Source of the DNA: Allofustis seminis DSM 15817
GTDB lineage: Bacteria > Bacillota > Bacilli > Lactobacillales > Carnobacteriaceae_A
Direction: 5' to 3'
Length of the DNA: 64,000 bases
NCBI RefSeq assembly: GCF_000374325.1
Contig: NZ_KB894082.1
Coordinates: forward strand, 1-64,000
This document shows positions 16,122-25,085 of the stretch, piece by piece; within the stretch, counting starts at the first letter, position 1, and every line of letters starts with the position of its first letter. Both the position numbers and the translations under genes were made by a program. The notes beneath the pieces were generated by a model that saw nothing but the letters and a program-made list of their open reading frames with translations, had not been told where the DNA came from and searched no databases.

Positions 16122-18541
16122 TGCAAGTATCATATAAGTGGTTAAGTGAATATTTAGATTTAGCAGATGTGTCTCCTCAGCAATTGGCTGATATTTTAAC
16201 GCTTGGCGGTTTAGAAGTGGAGCTTGTCATCGAGCCTGGAAAAGAAATTGACGGTCTAGTTGTTGGAAAAGTGCTTGCTCTTGAGCCAGTTCAAGGAAGC
16301 GACAAACTCAAAGTAACACATGTAATGATTGATCCTGATGAAAAGCCGCTACAAATTGTTTGTGGTGCACCAAATGTGGAAAAAGGTCAAAAGGTAGTTG
16401 TTGCCAAAGTTGGCGCAGTGCTTCCGGAAGACTTTAAGATTAAACCTGCTAAATTAATGGGTATTCACTCGGAAGGTATGATTTGTGCACTGGATGAATT
16501 AGGCTTTAGCGATTCTATTATTCCAAAATATGACGAAGCAGGTATTTTTATCTTGCCAGAAGATGCAACAATTGGTGACGATGCGAAGGGTTATTTAGGA
16601 TTAGATGATGCAATAATTGATATTGATATTACACCTAACCGGGCTGATGCACTAAGCCTTCGCGGAGCGGCTTATGATGCTGCCGCTTTGTTGAATCGTT
16701 CATTACATTTTGAACCGACAAGAGTAGAAGAGCAGATGGACAAAAAGATAAAAGACTATATTAAAGTATCTGCCGAAAGTAAAAAAGATACACTTGATTA
16801 TCGCATGCGCATTGTTGAGAATGTTACCTTGACTAAAAGTCCATTATGGATGCAAAGAAAATTAATGAGCGCTGGAATTCGCCCGATTGATGTATTGGTC
16901 GACATTACGAATTATGTCATGCTAGAATTTGGCCAACCACTCCATGCATTTGATTATGATAAATTGCCTGAAAAAGAAATTGTGGTACGCCGTGCACATC
17001 CAAATGAAACAATTGAAACGTTGGATGGCAAATGCCGTCAGTTGAATGAAGAGCAGCTTCTTATTACAAGTGGCAATATTCCTGTTGCCGTTGCAGGTGT
17101 AATGGGTGGCACCAATACAGAAATTACTTCCTCCACAAAAACAGTAGCCATTGAAGCGGCAGCTTTTCATCCAGCATTAACACGCCGAAGTGCAGCCGCT
17201 TTAAATATGCGAAGTGAATCAAGCGCTCGCTTTGAAAAAGGAATTAATATGCAGACGGTACAAGAGGCACTTGACTTTGCAGCGCAGCTAATGGCTGACC
17301 TTGCGGGAGGAAAAGTGGTTCAAGGAACGGCAATGATTGATGCCCCTGAAGCGGAAGATGTTATTGTGCCAATTACGCATCAGCAAATGAAAAATATCTT
17401 AGGCATTGATTTAGCACTTCAAGAAGTTGTTGAAATTTTGGATCGTTTACGCTTCAAACATGAATTAGATGGGGAACATTTATTAGTCAGCATTCCACCG
17501 AGACGTTGGGATATTACGATTGCTGAGGATGTTGCAGAAGAAATAGCACGCATCTACGGTTATAATAATATTCCACGTACTTTGCCACAAATGAAAACCG
17601 TTCCTGGAAAATTAACAGATGAACAGATGCTTATGAATCAAGTGAAGCATTATTTAGAAAGTGTTGGATTAACAGAAGCAATCAGTTACTCTTTACACAC
17701 TGAAGAAGCAGCTAAAAAATTCCAAAAAGAAGCGCTCGGTGAAGCAGTAAGACTAATGAATCCAATGAGTGTGGAACATAGTACGTTACAACAAAATATG
17801 ATTGTTGGCTTATTGGAAAATGCTCGCTATAATCGGGCACGCCATACAAAAACAATTGCCCAATATGAAGTAGGACGGGTCTTTTATAAATGTGATGATG
17901 CTTTTTATGAACCGACCTTTGTAGGGGGACTTGTTTCGGTTGGAGATATGACAGATACTTGGCAAAAAAGAGCTTCTACAGTTGATTTTTATTGGTTGAA
18001 AGGAATTGTCGAAGGTTTATTAGCACTGCGACCAACTGGTGAAGATGTATCATTTAAAGCGACAGGAGCAATTGAAGAAATGCATCCTGGCCGTACTGCT
18101 GAAATCTATCTAGGTGAGCATTTCTTAGGCTTTATTGGTCAAATTCATCCGCAAGTTGCTGCAGATTATGATTTAAAAGCGATATATGCATTCCAGATTA
18201 ACATGGAAGAATGGCTTAAAGTTTCTGAGCGAACGATCATTTATGAAGAGATTTCAAAATATCCAAGTGTTACTCAAGATATTGCGTTGCTTGTTGATAG
18301 AGATGTAACACATGAACATATTGTAGATATTATTTGGCAAGCAGGGAAAGTGGCACATTTAGTTGATGTTCATTTATTTGATTTATATGAAGGACATTCA
18401 ATTGAATCAGGTAAGAAATCACTCGCTTACTCTCTCACATTTACGAATAAAGCGGCCACGTTGACTGATGAACAAGTAAAACAGGCGATGACACATATTA
18501 TAAAAGCATTAACAGAACAAGTGCATGCTGAAATTCGTTAA
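16121..18541 (+). CDS. pheT: Phenylalanyl-tRNA synthetase beta subunit
   Basis: PheT has 806 residues. It shows an EMAP-type tRNA-binding domain (about 40-155), B3/B4 editing domain, B5 domain, a catalytic-like core and a C-terminal anticodon-binding FDX-ACB domain (about 710-806). It pairs with PheS to charge tRNA-Phe and edits misactivated Tyr. The N-terminal EMAP segment is close to that of YtpR encoded at 57.9 kb, including IVCGAPN. A terminator follows directly. Confidence 0.97.
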   Translation: MQVSYKWLSEYLDLADVSPQQLADILTLGGLEVELVIEPGKEIDGLVVGKVLALEPVQGSDKLKVTHVMIDPDEKPLQIVCGAPNVEKGQKVVVAKVGAVLPEDFKIKPAKLMGIHSEGMICALDELGFSDSIIPKYDEAGIFILPEDATIGDDAKGYLGLDDAIIDIDITPNRADALSLRGAAYDAAALLNRSLHFEPTRVEEQMDKKIKDYIKVSAESKKDTLDYRMRIVENVTLTKSPLWMQRKLMSAGIRPIDVLVDITNYVMLEFGQPLHAFDYDKLPEKEIVVRRAHPNETIETLDGKCRQLNEEQLLITSGNIPVAVAGVMGGTNTEITSSTKTVAIEAAAFHPALTRRSAAALNMRSESSARFEKGINMQTVQEALDFAAQLMADLAGGKVVQGTAMIDAPEAEDVIVPITHQQMKNILGIDLALQEVVEILDRLRFKHELDGEHLLVSIPPRRWDITIAEDVAEEIARIYGYNNIPRTLPQMKTVPGKLTDEQMLMNQVKHYLESVGLTEAISYSLHTEEAAKKFQKEALGEAVRLMNPMSVEHSTLQQNMIVGLLENARYNRARHTKTIAQYEVGRVFYKCDDAFYEPTFVGGLVSVGDMTDTWQKRASTVDFYWLKGIVEGLLALRPTGEDVSFKATGAIEEMHPGRTAEIYLGEHFLGFIGQIHPQVAADYDLKAIYAFQINMEEWLKVSERTIIYEEISKYPSVTQDIALLVDRDVTHEHIVDIIWQAGKVAHLVDVHLFDLYEGHSIESGKKSLAYSLTFTNKAATLTDEQVKQAMTHIIKALTEQVHAEIR

Positions 18542-18545
18542 TCTC

Positions 18546-18588
18546 AAGTATCGGGTCCCAATGATTTTTGTGGACTCGATGCTTTTTT
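18546..18588 (+). terminator. Terminator after pheT
   Basis: AAGTATCGGGTCC pairs with GGACTCGATGCTT, with wobble pairs, and is followed by T residues. Confidence 0.9.
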
Positions 18589-18646
18589 AATGTTCAAAGT
18601 AAGACAAAAGAGTAGAATAAAAGAAGAGATTATAAGGAGGGATACA

Positions 18647-19834
18647 ATGCATTACGATTTTGAAAGAGTATATAATCGTAGAAAAGAAGGTGCAAGCAAA
18701 TGGCTTGCTGTCAATGAATGGCTTGAAGATCCAGAAGAAGATATTATTCCGATGACGGTGGCCGATATGGATTTTGCTACGCCTCCAATGATAAAAGAAG
18801 CATTAAAAAAATATATTGATTCACATGTCCTAGGCTATACAATGCCGACAGTACAGTACTTGCAAGCAGTACAAGATTTTTATAGAAAGCACCACCATGT
18901 TAATATTGAGCACAATTGGATTACGACAACTGCTGGTGTAGTGCCTGCCCTAGCGACAGCTGTGCGCGCCTTTACGAATCCTAATGATGCCATTATTGTG
19001 ATGCCTCCTATTTATCCACCATTTTATGAAGTTATTGAAACGCAAGGACGAAAAATAGCACGTTGCCCTCTTATTTTAAAAGATGACCATTATGAAATTG
19101 ATTTTGAAAGATTTGAAGCACTTGCAGCAAACAATGAAACAAAAATGTTTATGATGTGTAGTCCACATAATCCAGGAGGACGGGTTTGGACGAGGGATGA
19201 ATTGCAACGGATCGCTGAGATTGTCATCAAATATCAATTGTTCCTTGTAAGTGATGAAATTCATTGTGACCTAGTGCATGAAGGACATACCCATCACGTT
19301 GCTTTTTCAATAGATGAGCGACTAAAGGACCGTAGTATTGTATGTTCTGCTGCTTCAAAAACATTTAATATTGCAGGGTTACAATGCTCAAATATTATCA
19401 TTCCAAATGTACAAAACTTGGACATCTTTTTGGCGGAGCATGCGCGAACGGGTGCACAAGGGGCCAATGTATTAGGTTTAATTGCTACGCAAACCGCTTA
19501 TCAAGAGGGACTGCCTTGGCAAAAAGCATCGCAAAAAGTGCTAGCCCAAAACTTGCAACTCGTTTATGAATTCTTTCGTCAATGGGATGAACGTTGGCTA
19601 GTAATGGAGCAAGAGTCGAGTTTCCTAGCATGGATCGGTTTTGAAAAGATTACACATGATGCCGAAACTTTCCTTAGTAAAATGATGAAGGATGCTCATT
19701 TTTATGTGAATTGGGGAAGCGACTATGGTGAAGAAGGAAAATATTTTATCCGCATTAATGTTGGGTTGCCAACAGCAGCGCTTCAAAAAAATCTAGAGCA
19801 TTTAAAAGAAAATTTTTCATTAGATGAGTTCTAA
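18647..19834 (+). CDS. MalY/PatB family PLP-dependent C-S lyase / aminotransferase
   Basis: The 395-residue protein is a fold-type I PLP enzyme of the MalY/PatB group. Members cleave cystathionine or cysteine (beta C-S lyase), and some regulate maltose genes. It has the N-terminal MTVADMDFATPP, the SPHNPGGRVW motif and the PLP lysine in SAASKTFNIAGL. ATG 18647 is chosen because AAGGAGGG lies 6 to 8 bases upstream; an in-frame ATG at 18590 lies at the end of the pheT terminator. It stands alone between two terminators. The exact substrate is not determined by the sequence. Confidence 0.88.
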   Translation: MHYDFERVYNRRKEGASKWLAVNEWLEDPEEDIIPMTVADMDFATPPMIKEALKKYIDSHVLGYTMPTVQYLQAVQDFYRKHHHVNIEHNWITTTAGVVPALATAVRAFTNPNDAIIVMPPIYPPFYEVIETQGRKIARCPLILKDDHYEIDFERFEALAANNETKMFMMCSPHNPGGRVWTRDELQRIAEIVIKYQLFLVSDEIHCDLVHEGHTHHVAFSIDERLKDRSIVCSAASKTFNIAGLQCSNIIIPNVQNLDIFLAEHARTGAQGANVLGLIATQTAYQEGLPWQKASQKVLAQNLQLVYEFFRQWDERWLVMEQESSFLAWIGFEKITHDAETFLSKMMKDAHFYVNWGSDYGEEGKYFIRINVGLPTAALQKNLEHLKENFSLDEF

Positions 19835-19882
19835 TATTCGAATGTAACGAGGCATCCACATTGCTACATTTTATGAATAGAT

Positions 19883-19916
19883 AAGCGACTTCTTTTAAAG
19901 GAGTCGCTTTATTTTA
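19883..19916 (+). terminator. Terminator
   Basis: AAGCGACT pairs with AGTCGCTT across an 11-base loop, followed by a T-rich tail. It ends the aminotransferase transcript. Confidence 0.88.
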
Positions 19917-19948
19917 TTATTGCTTTCAATGTTTATTTTAAAAAAGGC

Positions 19949-19977
19949 TTGACATCTTGTAAACAAATCGGTAACAT
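19949..19977 (+). promoter_or_regulatory. Promoter of the tRNA-Glu/tRNA-Phe unit
   Basis: A perfect -35 TTGACA and a -10 TAACAT are separated by 17 bases, 20 bases before tRNA-Glu. Confidence 0.75.
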
Positions 19978-19997
19978 GGTTATTGCATTCGCCAAAT

Positions 19998-20069
19998 GGC
20001 CCCTTGGTCAAGCGGTTAAGACATCGCCCTTTCACGGCGGTATCACGGGTTCGAATCCCGTAGGGGTCA
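19998..20069 (+). tRNA. tRNA-Glu (anticodon TTC)
   Basis: This is a 72-nt cloverleaf with acceptor GGCCCCT/AGGGGTC, anticodon loop CTTTCAC and discriminator A. It is the first gene of a two-tRNA unit. Confidence 0.95.
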
Positions 20070-20093
20070 TCACCAACTCGTTAATTGATATAA

Positions 20094-20166
20094 GGCCCGG
20101 TAGCTCAGTTGGTAGAGCAACGGATTGAAGCTCCGTGTGTCGGCAGTTCAACTCTGTCCCGGGCCA
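20094..20166 (+). tRNA. tRNA-Phe (anticodon GAA)
   Basis: This is a 73-nt cloverleaf with acceptor GGCCCGG/CCGGGCC, anticodon loop TTGAAGC and discriminator A. It lies about 1.6 kb downstream of pheT, the subunit gene of its own synthetase. Confidence 0.94.
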
Positions 20167-20183
20167 TTTTTATATTATAAAGC

Positions 20184-20219
20184 AAAAGCATCTTGAAAAT
20201 TTTCAAGATGCTTTTTTTT
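20184..20219 (+). terminator. Terminator of the tRNA-Glu/Phe unit
   Basis: AAAAGCATCTTGAAA pairs almost perfectly with TTTCAAGATGCTTTT and is followed by T residues. It also lies downstream of the minus-strand gene that ends at 20255 and may serve both. Confidence 0.9.
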
Positions 20220-20254
20220 GATGGATGCGACAGATGATAAATATTGATCCTCAT

Positions 20255-20974
20255 CTATTGTATTAAAAACAAATATAGTAGACTGCCGATCCCAAAAATA
20301 CATTGGCTAGTCAGTGGGGTTGAGCGTATGCATTGAAGTCCCCATAAAAAAATACTTAAAGTAACAATTATAATGCCAGTTTGAAGTGTTGCAGAAGCGA
20401 CAACACCATATGTTATCAGCGCAAAAGCTAAATATAATAACAATGAATATGTGCGTGTCAAAGAAAAATTCCAATAAGTTGCGGCAACAAAAAAATATAA
20501 AATAAATAATGGCAAAAAATAACGCATAATACTCCAACTTATAAAATGAAGCTGTAAATAAAAAGCGAAAGCATTTAAAAATAAGGGATGGAGCAAAGTT
20601 TGTAATAATGTTGCACAAAAATTCAAAGGATAAAAATGAAAAAGAATGAGCATCTGACGTAGCATATGATAAAAGAAAAAACCAGCAGCAGCCCACAAGC
20701 TATATTTCCAATATAAAAAAATGAGCAGTAGCAAGAATACTCCTTGCAAAATAAAAAAAGGAGCGCGCTTATATTTTTGCTCATGAAGTAGTACGTTGCT
20801 TAAGAATGCTGCACTTAGCTCGCTTGTGATAACTCCTATATAAAGGAGTGCTAATCGCCAAAAACTAAATGTATCAAAATAGATAATGCCAACGTATCCT
20901 CCAAAAAGAATAAAAAATAATGGCGTAAGAAAGAAAAAAAGCAACATAAAATTTAAATTTAAAGACTTCTTCAC
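20255..20974 (-). CDS. Polytopic membrane protein of unknown function
   Basis: The 239-residue protein is very hydrophobic, with about eight predicted membrane segments and few charged loops. The first helix starts at about residue 9. A loop with HEQKYKRAP lies near residues 64-72. I do not recognise the family. GTG at 20974-20972 is chosen because GAGGTGAG lies 6 bases upstream. It is divergent from metK and is one of four minus-strand genes in the window. High content of Phe, Leu and Tyr alone does not suggest a substrate. Confidence 0.75.
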   Translation of the reverse strand: MKKSLNLNFMLLFFFLTPLFFILFGGYVGIIYFDTFSFWRLALLYIGVITSELSAAFLSNVLLHEQKYKRAPFFILQGVFLLLLIFLYWKYSLWAAAGFFFYHMLRQMLILFHFYPLNFCATLLQTLLHPLFLNAFAFYLQLHFISWSIMRYFLPLFILYFFVAATYWNFSLTRTYSLLLYLAFALITYGVVASATLQTGIIIVTLSIFLWGLQCIRSTPLTSQCIFGIGSLLYLFLIQ

Positions 20975-21069
20975 AGTGTTCTCACCTCAACTATTAATTT
21001 CATCATACGCTACTTTTATAAAAAATTAAAGAAAATGAAAAGTATTAATGAATTCTTATAAAAATATGG

Positions 21070-21075
21070 TATCAT
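21070..21075 (+). promoter_or_regulatory. -10 element of metK
   Basis: TATCAT lies just upstream of the SMK box, so transcription would start at about 21082. A convincing -35 is not seen; TTAATG at 21045 would be 19 bases away. Confidence 0.4.
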
Positions 21076-21083
21076 GAAAAGAC

Positions 21084-21148
21084 ATGGACTCCCGATAGGA
21101 CGGCCACAGTCATTGCCGGAAGCCTTGTAACCAATAAAAATGGGGGAA
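21084..21148 (+). promoter_or_regulatory. SMK box (SAM-III) riboswitch of metK
   Basis: The leader has the order of conserved blocks of the SMK box of Lactobacillales: CTCCCGA, AGGACGGC, GCC and GCCTTGTAACC, and finally GGGGGA. CTCCC (21089-21093) can pair with the Shine-Dalgarno GGGGG (21142-21146). In the known mechanism SAM binding holds this pairing and blocks translation of metK. Only 7 bases separate the element from the start codon. Confidence 0.92.
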
Positions 21149-21153
21149 GAAAA

Positions 21154-22359
21154 ATGAAAGTAGGAAGATTATTTACATCTGAATCGGTCACAGAAGGCCA
21201 TCCAGATAAAATGGCCGATTTAATTAGTGATGCAATTTTAGATGAGTTTTTGCGCAAGGATCCACATGCACATGTCGCCTGTGAGACACTTTTAACGACA
21301 GGGCTTGTGATTGTCTCTGGAGAAGTGCGCGCAAATGCTGATATAGATATTCAAAAAATTGTTCGCCAGACAATTAGAGAGATTGGCTATACACGTGCAA
21401 AATATGGATTTGATGCGGATACATGTTCGGTGCTAATCGCTTTGGATGAACAATCAAGCGATATTGCTCAAGGTGTAGATGCTGCAGTTGAATCACGACA
21501 AGCGCTTAATGCGGACAGCCTTGATAAAATTGGAGCAGGAGATCAAGGACTGATGTTTGGCTATGCAACAGATGAGACACCAAGTTATATGCCGATGGCA
21601 ATCTGGCTAAGTCATCAGTTGACACATCGTTTGGCAGTCGTTCGTAAAGAGGGCATCGTTCCATATTTACGTCCAGACGGAAAAGCACAAGTTACTGTAG
21701 AATATGATGCGCAAGGTCAAATTCATCGCATTCACACGATTGTTTTGAGCACACAACATCATGACGATATTGCAAATGAAAAAATTGTGAAAGATATGCT
21801 CGAACATGTGATTCGTCCTGTTATACCTGCACAATATTTAGATGATCAGACAATCTACCATATTAATCCAACTGGACGATTTGTTATTGGCGGTCCTCAA
21901 GGGGATACGGGATTAACTGGGCGAAAAATTATTGTTGACACATATGGCGGTGCAGCTCATCATGGTGGCGGGGCCTTTTCGGGAAAAGATGCAACAAAAG
22001 TCGATCGATCAGGAAGCTACGCTGCACGTTATATTGCAAAACACATTGTTGCAGCAGGACTTGCACGTGAAGCAGAAGTTCAAGTTGCTTATGCAATTGG
22101 CGTGGCGCATCCCGTATCCATTTCAGTGAATACTTTTGGAACAGGTATTGTATCGGAAGAGGTACTTATTCAAGCAATTTTAAAAACTTTCGATCTGCGT
22201 CCAGCAGGCATCATTAAGATGCTTCAACTCGATCAACCCCTCTACAAGCAGACAGCAGCATATGGTCATTTCGGTCGAGAAGATTTGGACTTGCCTTGGG
22301 AAAGATTGGACCGCTTAGAGATATTGCGTGATGCGATCAAGTCTCAGGAGAAAATGTAA
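21154..22359 (+). CDS. metK: S-adenosylmethionine synthetase
   Basis: MetK makes SAM from methionine and ATP in the cytosol. The protein has 401 residues, a normal length. It begins with [13 protein letters not shown] (ATP and Mg site). The motif [12 protein letters not shown] and the phosphate-binding segment GGGAFSGKD, followed by a KVDRS lysine, are present. The Shine-Dalgarno sequence is GGGGGA, inside the SMK riboswitch, so translation should fall when SAM is plentiful. A terminator follows. Confidence 0.97.
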   Translation: MKVGRLFTSESVTEGHPDKMADLISDAILDEFLRKDPHAHVACETLLTTGLVIVSGEVRANADIDIQKIVRQTIREIGYTRAKYGFDADTCSVLIALDEQSSDIAQGVDAAVESRQALNADSLDKIGAGDQGLMFGYATDETPSYMPMAIWLSHQLTHRLAVVRKEGIVPYLRPDGKAQVTVEYDAQGQIHRIHTIVLSTQHHDDIANEKIVKDMLEHVIRPVIPAQYLDDQTIYHINPTGRFVIGGPQGDTGLTGRKIIVDTYGGAAHHGGGAFSGKDATKVDRSGSYAARYIAKHIVAAGLAREAEVQVAYAIGVAHPVSISVNTFGTGIVSEEVLIQAILKTFDLRPAGIIKMLQLDQPLYKQTAAYGHFGREDLDLPWERLDRLEILRDAIKSQEKM

Positions 22360-22370
22360 GCAGGGCATAT

Positions 22371-22412
22371 AAAGAATGATTCTTTCGACTGAGAGAGTGT
22401 CATTCTTTTTTC
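22371..22412 (+). terminator. Terminator after metK
   Basis: AAAGAATGA pairs with TCATTCTTT, the arms extending through TTCTTTC and GAGAGAG, followed by T residues. Confidence 0.88.
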
Positions 22413-22432
22413 AAGAGAGAGGAATTATAAAA

Positions 22433-23692
22433 ATGAAACAACAATTGGTGCAAGGCGTCAATATTCATTATTTGCCAACTAAGCAATTCAAAACAGTGCA
22501 GATGTCCATTCAATTCAAGATGCCACTTAAAGATAAAAAAATAACTACTTACTCACTTCTCAGCCAGTTACTTGTGACAAATACAGAAAAATATCCGACA
22601 CAAACTCATTTTCGCCAGAAGCTAGCAGAACTTTATGGTGCAAAGATTGCATGTCATTCTTTTTCAAAAGGTCATTTAAATATTTTTTCATTGAATATGA
22701 GTATTGTAAATGATCACTATCTTCAAGATGAGAATGTATATGAAGCAGCAGTTGCTTTTATGGAAGAAGTGCTCTTCCATCCACATTGGGATGAAAATGG
22801 TCACTTTGATGAGGCCACTGTTGCGCGTGAGCGAAAAAATTTATATGAGCATTTAATGGCACTCAGTGATGACAAAGTATCATATGCAAGACACCAATTG
22901 TCTGCCTTACACTTTGATAGTCGTGCCCAACAGCTTCCTAGTGAAGGCTCATTAGAGGATCTAGAAAAGATCACATCTGATGATTTAACACATGCCTATA
23001 AAGCCATGATGGCAACAAGTGAAGTTGATATCATTGTCGTGGGTGATGTTGCAAAAGAACGAGTGATTGCTCCTATATTGAATTGGTCATTTAAACCTCG
23101 TCAGGCATTAAAGACGGAACTTGTCTATACACAGCCTATTCATGCTGATGTTCGCTATCAGGAAGAATCGCAAAAAGTAGCACAAGCAAAATTGAACTTG
23201 GCCTATTTTGCACATGTCTTACCTTACACGCAAGATTATTATATTTTTCAAGTATTTAATGGAATCTTTGGTGGATTTCCGCACTCGAAACTATTTATGG
23301 AAGTGCGCGAAAAAAATAGCATGGCCTATTACGCATCCAGTCAATTTGATCCATATTGCGGGACATTATTTGTTCAATCAGGTATAGAAACGGGCAATGC
23401 AGAAAAAGTACAACAATTAATTGCGCAACAATTGTGCGCGATGCAAGCGGGCGAATTCACCCCAAAACAATTAAAGCAAACCCAACAGATGCTTATTCAG
23501 CTTATTAAACAATTGAGCGATTTTCCATCGACAATAATTTCAAGATATTATGAGGAACTTTTGACGGGTCGCGATCTATCACTGCCACATTGGATTGAAG
23601 CCATTGAAAAAGTGACGATGGACCAAGTGCAAGCAGCTGCTTGTCAGGTTACTTTACAGGCAGTCTTTTTACTTAAAGGAGAAGCACAATGA
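22433..23692 (+). CDS. yfmF: M16-family peptidase-like protein YfmF (inactive partner)
   Basis: The protein of 419 residues has the two-domain M16 fold but lacks the zinc motif HXXEH where its partner has it. The B. subtilis homologues (spelled YmfF/YmfH or YfmF/YfmH) form a pair linked to modification of elongation factor P; that role here is by homology only. ATG 22433 follows AGAGAGGAA. An earlier in-frame start at 22376 lies inside the metK terminator. The last bases overlap the start of the next gene (ATGA), so the two are coupled. Confidence 0.88.
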   Translation: MKQQLVQGVNIHYLPTKQFKTVQMSIQFKMPLKDKKITTYSLLSQLLVTNTEKYPTQTHFRQKLAELYGAKIACHSFSKGHLNIFSLNMSIVNDHYLQDENVYEAAVAFMEEVLFHPHWDENGHFDEATVARERKNLYEHLMALSDDKVSYARHQLSALHFDSRAQQLPSEGSLEDLEKITSDDLTHAYKAMMATSEVDIIVVGDVAKERVIAPILNWSFKPRQALKTELVYTQPIHADVRYQEESQKVAQAKLNLAYFAHVLPYTQDYYIFQVFNGIFGGFPHSKLFMEVREKNSMAYYASSQFDPYCGTLFVQSGIETGNAEKVQQLIAQQLCAMQAGEFTPKQLKQTQQMLIQLIKQLSDFPSTIISRYYEELLTGRDLSLPHWIEAIEKVTMDQVQAAACQVTLQAVFLLKGEAQ

Positions 23693-24969
23693 AAATCTAT
23701 CAAATGCCTACATTAGAAGAGACAACTTATGAATATACATTAGAAAATGGCTTGACTGTCTACCTACATCCGAAACCAGATTATCAGCGCACTTTTGCGA
23801 TTTTCAATACCACATTCGGTTCAGTCGACATTGATTTTGTCCCTTTAGGAGAGAAAAAATGGGTGCATGCTCCACTAGGAGTGGCGCATTTTTTGGAACA
23901 TAAACTATTTGAAAAAGAATTTGGTGATGTTTTTGAACTATTTTCTGAACAAGGGGCAAGCGCAAATGCTTTTACAAGCTATGAGCAGACGGCTTATTTA
24001 TTTTCAACAGTCGATCATGTCGATGCTAATTTGAATTTGCTGCTGGATTTTGTTCAGACGCCATATTTCACTGAGCAGACGGTCGAGAAAGAAAAAGGAA
24101 TTATTGCACAAGAAATTTTAATGTATGATGACATGCCAGAGTGGCGCATCCAGCGATTGTTATTGGAGAATCTTTATCCAAAACATCCTGTGCGACATGA
24201 TATTGCTGGAACAGTTGAGAGCATCCAAGCAATTACTCCAGATATTCTATATGAAAATTATCGAACATTTTATCATCCTGAAAATATGCAGCTTTTCGTC
24301 ATTGGACCAATTGATGTAGAAAAGACATTACAGCTGATTAAGGCAAATCAAAGTGCAAAAGAATTCGCCCCACTATCTCCTATTCAAAGAAGAATAGACA
24401 TGGCATCCGTTGATGAGATTTGCCCTTTTCGCCACGAAAAAGCAGCCCTCTCGCGTCCTAAAGTGATGTTTGGCATTCGTGGACCTATTATGCACTATGT
24501 TGGAGAAGAGAAAGTTAAACGCGATCTGGCAATTCGTATAGGATTGTCACTTTTATTCAGCATGACCTCAAGTACATATCTGACCTTATATGATGAAGGA
24601 CTTATTGATGATAGCTTCAATTTCACTTATGAAACAGCGCGAACGTTCAATCATATTATGCTGGAATGTGATACGAAATATCCTGAGGAGTTTTTGAAAC
24701 GCGTAAAAAATATTTTGTTGACGCGCAATGACAATAGTGATCTGTCCGAACAGCACTTAGAGTTAGTCAAGCGTAAAAAAATAGGTGATATTTTGCATCA
24801 GCTCAATTCACTTGAATATATTGCTCAAAACTTTTTGACTCAAAAAGAAGAAGCAACTACAATATTTGATCATGTACAAATTATTCAAGCACTGACATTG
24901 CCCGATATCAAAAAATATTTAGATGAAGTTATTCAAGAAGAAGCAATGAGTAGTGTTATACTTGGATAG
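23689..24969 (+). CDS. yfmH: M16-family zinc peptidase YfmH
   Basis: The protein has 426 residues. It carries the M16 zinc motif HFLEH (67-71), with the third ligand expected in the helix near EKEKGIIAQEI. It is likely to be the active partner of YfmF, forming a cytosolic heterodimeric peptidase. The start overlaps the yfmF stop (ATGA) and has AAAGGAG upstream. In B. subtilis ymfI, ymfJ and others follow; here the next gene is the RodZ-like gene. Confidence 0.9.
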   Translation: MKIYQMPTLEETTYEYTLENGLTVYLHPKPDYQRTFAIFNTTFGSVDIDFVPLGEKKWVHAPLGVAHFLEHKLFEKEFGDVFELFSEQGASANAFTSYEQTAYLFSTVDHVDANLNLLLDFVQTPYFTEQTVEKEKGIIAQEILMYDDMPEWRIQRLLLENLYPKHPVRHDIAGTVESIQAITPDILYENYRTFYHPENMQLFVIGPIDVEKTLQLIKANQSAKEFAPLSPIQRRIDMASVDEICPFRHEKAALSRPKVMFGIRGPIMHYVGEEKVKRDLAIRIGLSLLFSMTSSTYLTLYDEGLIDDSFNFTYETARTFNHIMLECDTKYPEEFLKRVKNILLTRNDNSDLSEQHLELVKRKKIGDILHQLNSLEYIAQNFLTQKEEATTIFDHVQIIQALTLPDIKKYLDEVIQEEAMSSVILG

Positions 24970-25038
24970 AAAAATTTAAGAAAGTATAAATCAGTCTTAA
25001 GCATGACATAAGAAAACTAGTACCCATTAGTTTGTTTA

Positions 25039-25047
25039 TGTTATACT
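25039..25047 (+). promoter_or_regulatory. Extended -10 promoter of the RodZ-like gene
   Basis: TG-T-TATACT forms an extended -10 element about 35 bases before the start codon. No good -35 is seen. Confidence 0.5.
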
Positions 25048-25085
25048 CATTTTGAAACCAAGACTAAATGAAGTAGGTGAAAAAC

